Below are positions 33,216 through 45,888 of a stretch of DNA of 64,000 bases, one piece after another. Position numbers and translations under genes: made by a program. Positions within the stretch are counted from its first letter, which is position 1; each line of letters opens with the position of its first letter. Origin of the DNA: Lenzites betulinus. Lineage: Eukaryota > Basidiomycota > Agaricomycetes > Polyporales > Polyporaceae. The notes under the pieces are model-generated. The model worked only from the letters and a program-made list of their open reading frames with translations. It did no database searches and was not told the origin of the DNA. The stretch lies in the NCBI GenBank assembly GCA_022264855.1, contig JABYQU010000059.1, positions 1 through 64,000 on the forward strand. The letters are read 5' to 3'.

Positions 33216-33950
33216 AACAGCATTGGCGGCTGCAAAGGTGCGTTTCCTCGTGCGCTTCCTGTGTTTTTCACGCAGCTGACGAACATCTTAGCCTGCGTTC
33301 TGGCGAGCAGCCCTACGCGGTCCCTCTCCTTCCACTATCCCAATTCCTTCTTATCCCGTCGAATGCAATCGCTTCCCTGTTACCCTCACTGTCTTTATAC
33401 TCATCTGTTGGCTCCCGGCTATGTTTTCGTTGTTGGTGTGCGTGCGTGTCTTGCTCGCGGGATCGCCATTCAAGTTCGTTCATCCATCTCTCTCCACGCT
33501 GCTTAATGATGACCCCTTCTTCTAGATTATGGCGAGCCTTGACACCTCGTTGCTCTCTCGACGTTGCCTCGGTTTTCGGCTCGTTATTTATCGGTTGGAT
33601 GTTAGTGACGACGGATGCTTGGTCGTGGAGTCGTCGCCTTGGTACGTTTGGCTTCGCTGCACCGTCTTTGCAATAAGTTGTCGACTGTGCATTAGGCAGC
33701 TGAGCTTCTGCTCGGGGTTTTGTACAGTACACCCACGCTGAGCGTCCGTTCCGACGCTTGGCGTCCGCCTTAAATCCATGATACACCACACGCGGCAGGT
33801 CATCGGGTAGGCTCTGAGCCTTTTTGGGGCACGAAGCTGACTTCTTTTAACTTAATCTCAAGGTTCTAACGCCTGACAAGACATACATAATGCGCCGATA
33901 GTACGACCGAGAGGCGCGAAGGTCGCAAGATTCCTCTCAAAGTCCTCACC
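33216..33950. other. Intergenic, pyrimidine-rich in part
   Basis: About 730 bp upstream of the P450 pair. C/T-rich plus strand at about 33300-33480. No gene seen. Confidence 0.45.
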
Positions 33951-35983
33951 ATGATCTCCGCCGCGATCCTAGCAGCTGTAATTGTGCTTTCGATCCTATT
34001 TTTGAGGCGGAGAGGCCCTCCGAGGCTCCCCTTACCGCCAGGACCTCGTCCGCTTCCTATCATAGGCAACCTAATGGACATGCCTACAAAGCGATTGGCG
34101 CCAGCTTTACGAGACCTGGGCTCGAAGTATGGTGGGTGCCGTTGTGCTACGTCGATGGGTAGACCTTGAACGATTGCACATAACATAGGGGAATTGACCT
34201 ACATGAACATGCTCGGACAGCCTATGGTCATCCTCAACTCGTACGACGCCGCCATCAAACTTTTAGAAGGGCGATCTGCAAACACGTCCGACCGGCCGCG
34301 AATGGTCATGGCAGAACTGTGCGTCAGGCCATCCGCCACCTCAAGCTGTCTGACTGATCATCGGGCGGTTTATAGCACTGGATACATGCGGGAATTCGCA
34401 ATACAGGGTTATACGCCAGGGTGGAGGCTGCGTCGCCGTACCTTTCATGGGTTCTTCCAACAAAGTGTGGTCCCCAACTATTATCCAGTGCACTTGCGAG
34501 AGTGCCATCGCGTCCTCAACCGGCTTCTCGACACACCTGAAGACTTCATCGCTTTCGTTCGCCAGTACGCAATCTCCCATCAGCATACCATGTAGGGTAG
34601 CACGGTCTGACAGATCCTCAGCATGTTTGCTGCCACGATCATGGACATCGTGTACGGGATCGAAGTCGCGGAACAAAACGATCCCTACGTTGCGCTCGCC
34701 GAGAGGGCTACGAAGATCTTCAGCGACATGGTGATCCCCGGCCAATATATTGTCGAACTCCTGCCCTTTTTGAAACACGTTCCGTCGTGGCTCCCTGGCG
34801 CCGGGTTCAAACGGGACGCGGAAAGATGGTCCAAGGATATTCATAGGGTCTGGAACGAGCCATACGAGGCCTCAGTGGACGCTCTCGTATGTAATTTTGA
34901 TTTGTGGCCTACGAAGTTGGCATTGGCGCTGAGCTTGCATCATAGGCTCAAGGTACTGCTCGTCCCTGCGTAGTGACATCATTGGTAGAGGAAGCGATGC
35001 AGAGGGATGGCAAGATTTCTCCGGAGGATGATGAATGTTTCAGAGATGTGACCGGATTGGCATACCTCAGTTCGTCCCTCTTCATACTCTTCAGCCTGCG
35101 TTTTCTGACGCATCTTTGCAGCCGGAGCAGATACGGTAGGTTTCAACTTCAATCAACTCAAGGGACTGCTGACCACAAGAACTGCAGACTCTTTCTGCCG
35201 TACAAGCCTTCTTCCTAGCGATGGTCCAATATCCTGAAGTGCGAAAGAAAGCGCAACAGGAACTGGACACCGTTGTGGGCCCTGATCGTCTTCCGGACTT
35301 TTCGGACAGAGAGTCTCTTCCATACATCAATGCTGTGCTGAAAGAAGTCACGCGATGGCACAGCGTCGTACCCCTCGGCGTGTCTCACCGCGTAATGGAA
35401 GAGGATGAGTATAATGGCTTTCGAATCCCTGCGGGCTCCATCCTCGTCCCGAATGCGTGGTATGCTTACTCTCGCAGCACATAGAGCTGCGGCACTTTCT
35501 GATAAACGCTCGCGTAGGGCGATGTCGCGAGATACACTGATGTATGATTCCCCCGACGACTTCATACCGGAACGGTTCTTGAAGCAGGGGCTTGACGGTA
35601 TGCAAGTTACGGACCCGGAGAGGTACCAGTTCGGATTTGGACGCAGGTAGGTTCAATGAGGTTGCAGATATCACCCGGCCGTCAACTCACGGCAGGTCTG
35701 CTTGACAGGATCTGTCCCGGACGACACTTCGCGAACAACTCGTTGTTTATCATTGTAGCGTCGCTGTTGCATGTCTTCGACATCGAAGCGCCGCTCGGGG
35801 AAGACGGTCAGCCAACGCGGGTTGCCCCGAACATCGTGCTGGATTACTTCCTCGCGTACGGATGCCGTTCTCACCGAGAAACTTGTGCTGATGCGCGTTC
35901 TGTTTAGGTACCCGGAGACGTTTCAGTGTAGGATTATTCCGCGAACGAAGAAGGCGGCAGCGCTGATCAGGAACTCTATATGA
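33951..35983 (+). CDS. Cytochrome P450 (P450-3), first of a tandem pair
   Basis: The ATG at 33951 opens a TM anchor (ILAAVIVLSILFLRRRG) and Pro hinge (LPLPPGPRPLPIIGNLMDM). Then follow LGQPMVILNSYDAAIKLLEG, TPGWRLRRRTFHGFF (helix C region), I-helix LAGADT/TLSAVQAFFLAM split by an intron near 35135-35190, KEVTRWHSVVPLG (ExxR), EDEYNGFRIPAGSI, FIPERFL and heme loop FGFGRR/ICPGRHFA split by an intron near 35646-35708. The final intron (about 35855-35908) joins FLA to YPETFQC. Stop TGA at 35981-35983. All introns restore the frame, so the gene looks functional. Proteins of this type are usually annotated as O-methylsterigmatocystin oxidoreductase-like P450s; the substrate here is unknown. It lies 434 bp before its paralogue. 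Confidence 0.9.
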
Positions 35984-36417
35984 GCCGAGGAAACCCTTCA
36001 AGCTTCAAGCTTCAATGACACGGCCGATATCGTGTACACTGTATGCACACATACTGTGCCATCATTTCAGAACCAGATATTTGCAATGCCACATTATTGC
36101 ATCCACCGGTGCAAGTCCCAGGCCGTATGTTGGTGGAGTCATATCCAATAGATGGACGTAGCGCCCCGGCAGTCGAAGTCTGGATAGCTTCCGGTTTTGG
36201 CAATAGTAGTAGTAGGTTCGGAGATGCGAATCAAGCTGGCGTTGTCTCGTACAGATTCGGGGTTCGCACCACCCGTATGAAGGTGAGCATCAATGCGCAG
36301 ACAGTCCGATGCATGCCTAATCTCCACCACCGGGCTCAAGGTTCCATCACGTGTCTTCCAATATCGCTCATAAGTATCGGCGTCGCGAGCACAGCTCTCC
36401 CCCGCCCCATCCTCGAT
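35984..36417. other. Spacer between the paired P450 genes
   Basis: 434 bp containing the 3' end of P450-3 and the promoter of P450-4. No gene seen. Confidence 0.5.
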
Positions 36418-38509
36418 ATGGAGCTGAACATCCACTTCCCTGCAGTCTTACTCAGCTTCCTCGTCTTCACGGCGATCTTGTTATGGAGGCGCACTTCACG
36501 TTCTCGGCGGCTTCCTCTTCCCCCTGGTCCCAACCCTATGCCCATCATAGGCAACGTCCTCGACATACCCACGAAACGGATGGCTCCGAGTTTGAGAGAC
36601 ATGTCAGCTAAGTATGGTAGGTAAACACACGCATTCTCCCTCTCGTATCTACCCTGACTGCCAGTCGAATCTGCTTATAGGAGACATCGTGTATTTGAAT
36701 GCCCTCGGGCAGCCCATGGTAGTCCTCAATTCTTACGAAGCAGCTATCGCTGTGCTCGAGGGTCACTCGGCGACCACCTCAAGCCGACCTCAGAGCATCA
36801 TGGCGGACTTGTACATCATACCCCTTTTCGTGATTATGGAACTTAGCACTGACGACAATATGTGCTAGATGTGGCTTCTCGTGGCAATTCGGGCTGCACG
36901 GGTATAATCAGTCATGGCGCGAGCGACGCAAAGATTTCCACAGCGCCTTCCAGGCGCATATGATGGAGCAATACCAACCTGTTCACCTGCGGGAATGCCG
37001 CAAGTTTCTCCAGCGACTTTTGAAGACTCCCGAAGACTTCATGTCCCTTACTCGCACGTGAGTTATTTCACTGTGATTCGCCATCGTGTTTATACCGACC
37101 GCTCGGATTACTAGTGTCTTCGCCGCAACAATCATGGATGCAGTTTATGCAATCAAAGTAGCTGAACGGGACGACCCTTACATCACCCTTACGGAAAGGC
37201 TGGCATCCATTTTCAACGATCTGGCCGTACCAGGACGGTACCTGGTTGAAGTGTTCCCATTCCTTAGGTTCCTCCCCTCATGGTTTCCGGGCGCAGCGTT
37301 CAAGAAGACGGCCCGCACATGGCGCCCGCATGTCACCGCTGCGATCGATGTTCCGTATGCCGCTGCTTTGGAAAATATGGTGCGTTCATTGTGTCGTATG
37401 ATTCGACACCCGCCGCGGCTTATTCTGGATGGATGGTGAAAGGCAAACGGGCGTGAATCCATTGTTTCAGGGCTCATAGAGAGGAAGCTGCAGAAGGATG
37501 AGAGTGTCTCCCAGGAAGATCATCTTCGGTTTCGAGATGTCGCAGGCATAGCACACTTGGGTATGTACTGTTTCTTTTTTGTTTCAAAATCGCGACCGCG
37601 CAGTGTTAAGCCAACGCTTCCGTATATTTATAGCTGGTGGAGACACAGTAAGTGGAGGCGGATGTGTCTCTGTCTGACAACCACCGCTCACCCTCAGATC
37701 TGCCACAGACGATGTACTCCATGCAAGTGTTCTTCCTCGCCATGGTTCGATTCCCCGAGGTACAGCGTAAGGCACAGCAAGAGCTAGATGCGATCATAGG
37801 CCCCGACAGACTTCCAGAGTTCGCCGACAAAGAAGCACTTCCATATATCAACGCAGTCATGAAGGAGGTCATTCGTTGGCACAGTGTTGTCCCTCTTGGA
37901 GTCTCTCATTACACGACTGAGGAGGACGAGTACAACGGGTATCGAATCCCAGCTGGCACGATCATAATGCCGAATGCTTGGTGAGCGGCTTTTCTACGTC
38001 CACATTCGACGCCAATGGTACTCAGCAGCAACAGGGCGATGTCAAGAGATCCTGTGGTATACCCCGACCCTGAGCGGTTCATGCCTGAACGATTCCTAGA
38101 AGATGGCGGGAAATACTACGAAGAAGCCCGCGACCCCGAGAAGTTCCAGTTCGGCTTTGGGCGCAGGCACGTTGTCTTCGTACCACCTCATACTACGTGC
38201 CCAGGCTGAAGCCTGACTTGCAGAATCTGTCCGGGGCGGCATTTTGCACTTGAAGGGCTGTTCATCGTCATTGCGTCCGTGCTGCATGTGTTCGACATTG
38301 GTGCCCCCCTAGACGAAGAGGGTAAACCTGTCGAAGTCAAGCCCGAGATGGTCCTAGATTACTTCTTGTCGTGAGCAGTCTTGACTTTATACATACCTGA
38401 TAAAGGCGACTGACCAGTATCTTGTAGTGGCCCCGCCCCGTTTCAATGCAGAATTACTCCAAGGTCTGCGCGCGCAGAAGCACTCATAGGCCAATCGGCC
38501 AGAGCGTAG
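36418..38509 (+). CDS. Cytochrome P450 (P450-4), second of a tandem pair
   Basis: Close paralogue of P450-3 with the same exon layout. The ATG at 36418-36420 starts MELNIHFPAVLLSFLVFTAI, then the hinge RRLPLPPGPNPMPIIGNVLD, LGQPMVVLNSYEAAIAVLEG, helix C region SWRERRKDFHSAFQ and ATIMDAVYAIKVAERDDPY. I-helix is HLAGGDT/TMYSMQVFFLAM, ExxR is KEVIRWHSVVPLG, followed by EEDEYNGYRIPAGT, FMPERFLEDGG and heme loop FGFGRR/ICPGRHFA, where ICPG follows the intron at about 38167-38222. C-terminus GPAPFQCRITPRSARAEA, stop TAG at 38507-38509. The pair arose by tandem duplication (same intron positions, many shared blocks). No lesion is seen. It is convergent with the peroxidase gene. Confidence 0.9.
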
Positions 38510-38716
38510 ATGCAGGAGTGGTGGAAGTTTCAGCCTATGATGCACGCAGACGTACGAAAAGACACAATAAACAACCATGTTGCTATTCAACTTCCAAGGT
38601 ACACCAATAACAAACTCGATCTAAGAGCCGACCCGTATAACAAGATAACTGTTTGCGCGAATACTTAAGAGGGTTATCTACAACCCTTTCAGATTGACTC
38701 CGAGTCCCATGGTCAT

Positions 38717-40115
<1,399 letters not shown>

Positions 40116-40192
40116 TGCCGTTGTCTGTTGAGGGATGCCGAAGAGGAGAAGAACTCGATGTCCTGAAGACTCTTCGCATTTTCCTGCCTGCC

Positions 40193-40198
40193 TTTATA
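40193..40198 (-). promoter_or_regulatory. TATA box of the peroxidase gene
   Basis: TATAAA on the minus strand within GGTATAAAGG, about 78 bp upstream of the ATG. The same GGGTATAAAGG context occurs before the repeat-precursor gene (50882-50887). Confidence 0.65.
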
Positions 40199-42089
40199 CC
40201 TCCTGGCCCCGTAGCCATCGCGCCCGAGGCCAATATCCGCCGCCACCTGGGCGCGAGGGAACCACGGTCGTTCTCTGAAGGCGAACTTGCGTACATACCC
40301 CTCCCAGCCAATCGCAAAGCGTGAATATCGCTATTCAAACAAAGGCAGGCGTGCATGGGAGCCGTCCGCAACGTCGGTGAGATGCGCCCTCACCCGTGAA
40401 TGACCAATAGGCGGGGGCCTCCAGCCTAAACGACATAGCGGGTTCCCCCAGAGGATCCGGGCCCGGGGGCGCGTGCGGAGGGTGCGTAACAGGCGTTTCG
40501 TCTACGCATGAGAACATCAGCGCACGGACTGTATGAGCTCGGGCGTCCCGGGAACGGAGGGCGGGGGCATCACAGGCCTCTTGTTCCTGAATGCACCAGG
40601 GACACCTGCAGCCTGTGAACGAAAACAACACGGGGCTGTGGTAGGCATTGACGCACCAGAGAAAAAATGGAGGCCGGCTGTGAGTTACCGAGCCGAGATA
40701 TTCGTACCCGTGCGAAGAAGCGTGTCACTATGTGTGAGCGCACCAATCGTTTACGGTGTTGCTCCGGAGCCGTGGACGTTGTATTCACAAAGTCTGTTTG
40801 TGTGCTCCTGCGTGTTGAAGACAGCTGTCGTGATCGGGGCAACGGACCCGCAGTGGTGTGATGGGCTGTGCTGACTAGGTGGTTGGTAGGGTCATAACGC
40901 GCATCTACAGTCCCAAATCGGATATCTATCCTACTGCGTCTCTCTAGCACGCAGATGAGCATGTAAGGGATTGGAGAAGCCTGATAAGTGTCCGCCTCGC
41001 TACGCAACAAAGATGGAAGCGCGGAGGCCAACTGGTACCATGGTGGAAGAACATCTTAGTCATGACTTATTTCGGTGACACATCCATGGTAAGGAGCCTC
41101 GCACGTACCACCGGCTTGGCACTGCCCGCTTCAGAAAGTTTGAGGGTTCCTGTGCAGCTTTGGGAAACCCACAAAAACTCCTCCCATGGGTTGGAGTCGG
41201 CCACGCGGCCAGCAAGCTCTGTGGCACCGACCGCCACCAAGTTGGAATGCGACAACAACGTCAAAGTTGAAACAGGGCCTCTGTTGTTCCGTCCGTGCCT
41301 GTTCATCCTACACGAACGTAACGGCAAAAAACGCATGACAAGCTACGTTGCTGATAGGTGGAGATTTGTGTGAATATCAACTACATATGAGGATTTCTAC
41401 CGCACCTGTTATGCTTGACAGGTGTCAGCGTTCGGCTAGACACTGCGGCGTCCTACGCTGAAATTTTTTCGGCTCCTCTCATCTGCACAAACGTGGAACA
41501 GTGAGGCGGCCGACAATAGGCATTCATCTAACATGTCACGTAGGCAGTGAGCTCCCAGGATCAAAGGACGCGCAGGTTCGTACGGGAACGCCAAGCGAGG
41601 TAGCGTGAAAATCCTATGCCCGTCGACATCAACGGCCACCCCGCCCATCTCCGTCGACGTCACGCAAAATGCCGCTGTGAAAAGAAAGCACTAGAATCAA
41701 TCTATATACAGTGCACTTCGCAGGAGATGACATACCTTGCTTACACCGCTCAACTCGGCCTTAGGTCCATGGGGAGATCAAGAGTCTTACTGTGTGAATA
41801 AACACGCGCGTTCAGTTGGACAGCACGGACGCGCTCGTATGGCGTTGGCACAGTGCTACAATGGCTGAGTTCGCGCCGCGTCCGTCATCCTGTGCTCTTC
41901 AAGTGCCAAGCATTACCGCGCGGGGTATGGTATGTCAAGAAGGTCTAGCACTGAGTATAGCAGACTTGCACCAATACAGATGAGCTATAAATACAAGATG
42001 GACAGGTCTTCAAACCGCTGTTAGCAACTTGTCGATATTAGTAAGTAAGACACGCACAAGGAATGCGCAGAGATCACGAAACAGCCTTC
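40199..42089. other. Intergenic, no gene seen beyond the mnp promoter
   Basis: About 1.9 kb between two minus-strand genes. It contains the peroxidase promoter with CCAAT-type words near 40307 and 40402. The remaining open frames (longest about 153 codons) show no domain, no splice logic and a composition like non-coding DNA. Confidence 0.5.
40349..40355 (-). promoter_or_regulatory. Possible metal-response element of the peroxidase gene
   Basis: TGCACGC on the minus strand fits the MRE consensus TGCRCNC described upstream of mnp genes in other white-rot fungi. It is a single site about 235 bp before the ATG, so chance occurrence is possible. Confidence 0.3.
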
Positions 42090-42571
42090 CTAGAACATAC
42101 TGGCAAACTTGGGGTCGTGCCATACCTCGACGACGTCGTTCGCGAGTTTCATGTCTGCAGCTTCACTGAGGATGATCCGTGAGCGCTGTGAACCGTGTGT
42201 TGCTCACCAACGTCATTCCCAAGCTGTATACACCCCATCATCTTGATTGTCCGTTCGTCCACAACCTGCCCGATGACCTCGATATAGGCTGCCTCGATTT
42301 TGACATCCTATGAGACAGTCAAACGTCGTTTTCGCTACACACAAAACCAAGAAACCTACCTTCAAGAGTTTTACTTCCACCTCACTATTGTCAGATGCCT
42401 CCACGATCGCAACATCGTCGCGGAACTGCTCAGCCACACTGAGCATTCGACTGTGCCAGAGCGCAGGAGACCACCACTCACGCTTAGTATTTTGGCAATG
42501 AGACGGACAGTTTGGCCCTTATAGTCCGCCATGCGAGCCTTGTTGACACGGGGTGAACGGTGGTCAGACAT
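42090..42571 (-). CDS. RFA3: Replication protein A subunit 3 (RPA14-like)
   Basis: Smallest subunit of the heterotrimeric single-strand DNA-binding complex RPA, nuclear. Four exons can be joined. MSDHRSPRVNKARMADYKG to AKILS starts at ATG 42569-42571. Exon 2 is FRDDVAIVEASDNSEVEVKL. Exon 3 is DVKIEAAYIEVIGQVVDERT to GCIQLGND. Exon 4 is MKLANDVVEVWHDPKFASMF, with stop TAG at 42090-42092. About 107 residues, the usual family length, a single OB fold. The ending DLDMKLxND...HDP.F..MF is the fungal Rfa3 hallmark. Introns are 40-60 nt. The upstream leader contains short GGCCTCAA repeats (about 42704-42735). Confidence 0.88.
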
Positions 42572-43744
42572 AGCGGTAGTGGTAGTGCTCGTGTACGCGA
42601 CGGTCGCAGTCGAGCTCAAGTCGCCCCGACGCGTCGGCTGACGACGCGTGACGTCACAGTCACACAGACGATGCACGACGCGCGTATATAGTCACGCACG
42701 CGTCCTCAAGGCCTCAGGCCTCAAGGCCTCAAGGCTGATTCGAACACTCAGCCTACCCTTGGTTTTGTGCCCCAACACAAACCTGAGGTGGCCCATACAA
42801 CTAGCTAATGATTACATACCTATGACGAACATATAGGTGTCCCGCCATTTTTGAGGGAAAGCCTCCGAAGAGCGCACGTTAGTATGTGATTTCTCGCACC
42901 AACCACCACTGGTGTACATGTTCGCATCCTCTTTTGCTCTTGGCTTACGAGCCCGGTCCCAAATAAAAATATAGCATGCGGTGAGCCCGAGCACGACGCT
43001 TTGAAGCCCAGACCCGAGAAGGCGTCGGGGACGAGACCGACGGCAACCCACGACTTCCCATCCGTGAGAGTCCAACGAAACACTGGGTTGGCGCCGCCTA
43101 TCCCGGGGGCCAAGGTTAGGCCATAGCATCTGGTCATATAGCGTCCGGGACCTCAAGCGGAACCGTGTACCGGGCAGGAGGACTGCACCATATGGTAGAG
43201 CTGGGCGGGCTTGAATCTTGGTATAGCACGCACCTCGACCGATCTCTTTCCTGAGAGCCGGGTTCCGGAGACCGAGTGCATTGCGTCCTTGCCGGTGAAG
43301 ATCGATGCTAATCCAACTGAACGTGGTACTGAGGGGACACACCCGTTATGTGGGGGCGTCCGGGATGCGAACTCGGTCGAATAGGGCAAGGCGTTCCTGT
43401 GGGCGACACGCAACCGGAATGATCCCAATGACATGTCCATGCGGGATGCGTGAGTACGAGCCTTCGTGAAGGGCGGTACCTTGTGAACATGCCGCGGATC
43501 CCACCCGGATCCTTACTCTCGGTCGACAGGGAACCGGCGAGGCGTATGCTCGAGGGCCACTGGAGTGGTACGACACCCCAGTATTGGTGCAGAAGAGTGC
43601 CCGCAGGCTTTCACGTTTCCAGCCGCGTAAGATACGTTGATGACTAAATAAGCCAGCTTGTCCCTGCAAGCATTGAACTAGCAATCCGACCATCAGTATA
43701 TTGACGTTTTGTTTGAGATGACTTCACCTACGGTATTGATCAAG
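42572..43744. other. Intergenic; possible decayed or unrecognised gene on the minus strand
   Basis: Two minus-strand frames between 42812 and 43440 contain stretches that sound coding: TLYDQMLWPN, FRWTLTDGKSWVAVGLVPDA and a membrane-like VVLGLTACYIFIWDRARKPR followed by FPQKWRDTYMF. I could not join them into one credible gene with a start and stop. They may be a relic or a gene with introns I misread. Near 42704-42735 are GGCCTCAA-type short repeats. Confidence 0.3.
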
Positions 43745-44797
43745 TCATCCTGTCGCATACAATTGGAACTCCCAAGGCAAGCGCTGCTTAGGTCCGCCAT
43801 CGCTGAACCATATCCTCCGCAAACGACAGTTCGCGTACACCTTCACATACGAAACATGTGAATAGGAGCCACTGGGAACTTGCTGGATGACACGGTGCCC
43901 ATGCGGCGCAGAGCCAGAATACTGGTCTCCTTGGTCATCCCCAGTGAGAGCAGCGGACGAAAAGTGAGGAAGGATCGAAGGGAGGTTGATAGCGATAGTG
44001 CACCATGAGGTGAGCGGACGAGATGAGGGTGGGGGGAAGGAGAGCGGGAGAAGAAGCAAAGACCGGGTTCCGAGTTTCAGTTTCGGTTGCTTCTGCAGAG
44101 AAGAGATCCATATGTCAGCACTTGCCCGCACCAGGAGAGCGGGACAGAGTGGGATGGCGACGGGGAACCGAAACGACGTACCAACGATAAGAATATGCTA
44201 AACAAATCAAGAAAGCAGCCTCGTTCCGATGTGCACACCTCATACGCAGTTTTACTTGGCTATTTTGCTCAAGCTCATTGCATTATATGTGGACACCAAT
44301 CGTCGACGCCTTGAGAGCTTCCGAGATCACGTTCACTATGAGAAGATGCATACCTGAAATGTAGCGCAGCGCACGACGCCCTCTCTCCCGGACTGATCGA
44401 CGAGCCCCACCTCGAATGCCCATTCTCTGTGCACATTTCGCACCTGAAAGTGGATCCATGGATGCTTGAGTCCGAGGTGGGCTGCGTCGGAAGACGTTCC
44501 TGAAGTGCTCCTTGTGGGCGGAGAGCGTATCCATGTCGTGCGGATAGTTGGCGACTGTATGTGCAGAACACTCTGCCCTAGCGCATAATCCGGAGAAGAT
44601 TCGTCCGTAGTGTCATCTAAGTCTATGAGTTTCTGTGGAGATGGGGGTGTCGGCTGCGAGGTAGCGTCATTCAGCACGCAGATGAAGGAGTCTGAAGGCA
44701 AGGCGGGGTCCGTGTGCGAGGCAAAAAGGCTTAGAGACTCGCTCCCGGTAGAAGAAAACAAGGAGACGACACTGGGTTGGATGGCCGTCGGGAACAT
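43745..44797 (-). CDS. CFA20-domain (DUF667, Bug22/CFAP20-like) protein
   Basis: The start is chosen at ATG 44795-44797 (MFPTAIQPSVVSLFSSTGSE), the customary N-terminus for this family. Exon 1 includes FICVLNDATSQPTPPSP, an acidic linker (LIDLDDTTDESSPDYALGQS), IQSPTIRTTWIRSPP and HPWIHFQVRNVHREWAFEVG. The last exon encodes WCTIAINLPSILPHFS, YSHVSYVKVYANCRLRRIWF and LPWEFQLYATG with TGA at 43745-43747. The CANCRLRRI(W/Y)FSD block is diagnostic of the CFA20 domain. In animals and protists the domain belongs to an axonemal protein, yet basidiomycetes have no cilia, so its role here is unknown. A possible intron near 44097-44350 separates the two parts. No damage seen. Confidence 0.8.
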
Positions 44798-45888
44798 GGT
44801 GATGGCGTGCACTCGACGCTTGTCCGGGATTGTCGGAGATGGATGGGGCAGCCACGTTTTCGAGATCCTTGGCAAACTTTATCCGACTCAGCAACTAAAC
44901 CGACGCTGTGCCAGCGACTCTGCACTCAACTTTCGACATATACGAGGCGTATCGCCTTGAAAATTGAATCATCTGACGGTCTTCTTTTCGACAACGTTAA
45001 CTATGTGCCAGGTGACAAGCTTATGCCTCCTACATCGCGTTTCGTGGATGCGTTTGACTTCAGTCACTTGAACGGAACCTCAAGTTTCGCAACATCGGCA
45101 TCTGACTGGCATAGTGAAGTGGCAACATGCTCTTTAAAGTGGAGCAGGACTCTTACTGAGTTGACTACAAACTGCATAAGGTACTCGGTAAGCACTACTT
45201 CATGCTACTTTCGCTGTGTAGCTGTGTGATCGGATTCCGACCACGAATCTCGTACTAATTCTCCCTCCCTAGATAGCTAGCGGCTTCTCTACTGATACGT
45301 ACAGTTTTCGATGTCTCATAGCCGTCATGACGCAAGTTTGTGGTCGCTAGAAAGACTTCGGGAGTTGCGCCTCTTATCACGTGGGCAGGATAAAGGTAGC
45401 TGAATCCGTCCACAATAGTCAAGGCTCAAGCGCAACACCTTCGCGTTCGGGCCATGCGGGACAGCGCGTCGCCGGTCGAGCGGGTCTACCAACAGTCTCG
45501 CTTGTTGAGGTCAAAGCGGTAAGTGGCGCGCTTGGGCCACACTTGGTCGTGCTGAAGCCCATGTGCCACAGGTCCAAGCGTGTAGCGCGCAGCGCTTTGG
45601 CCTCGAGGCATGCGGTCAGTGCATATGTATTCGCTTTGTGATGCGGACGGCCGAATAACATTCCATTTTGGGTAACAGACGCTCGATATTCACCTCCGCG
45701 ACACCAGTTCAAAAGACTAGCCGAGAGATCTCATCTGTGGCAACTTACTATTGTGCCCCTGCAAAGCGTGCGGGGAGGCCCTTATAAGCGGCAGCTGCGT
45801 GCGTTGTTGCAGCATCCTTCTCTTGAGCTGCAACCATCACCTACCAGTCTACTCCTCTCCTCCCAGCACCCTCTACAACCTGAACACT
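44798..45888. other. Intergenic between divergent genes
   Basis: About 1.1 kb with no gene seen. A TATA-like CCTTATAAGCGG lies at about 45779-45790, about 105 bp before the ATG of the next gene. Confidence 0.5.

Noticed and set aside
40533..41031. Open frames of 113-153 codons upstream of the peroxidase
   Set aside because: Overlapping on both strands, with no domain, no start context and no splice logic.
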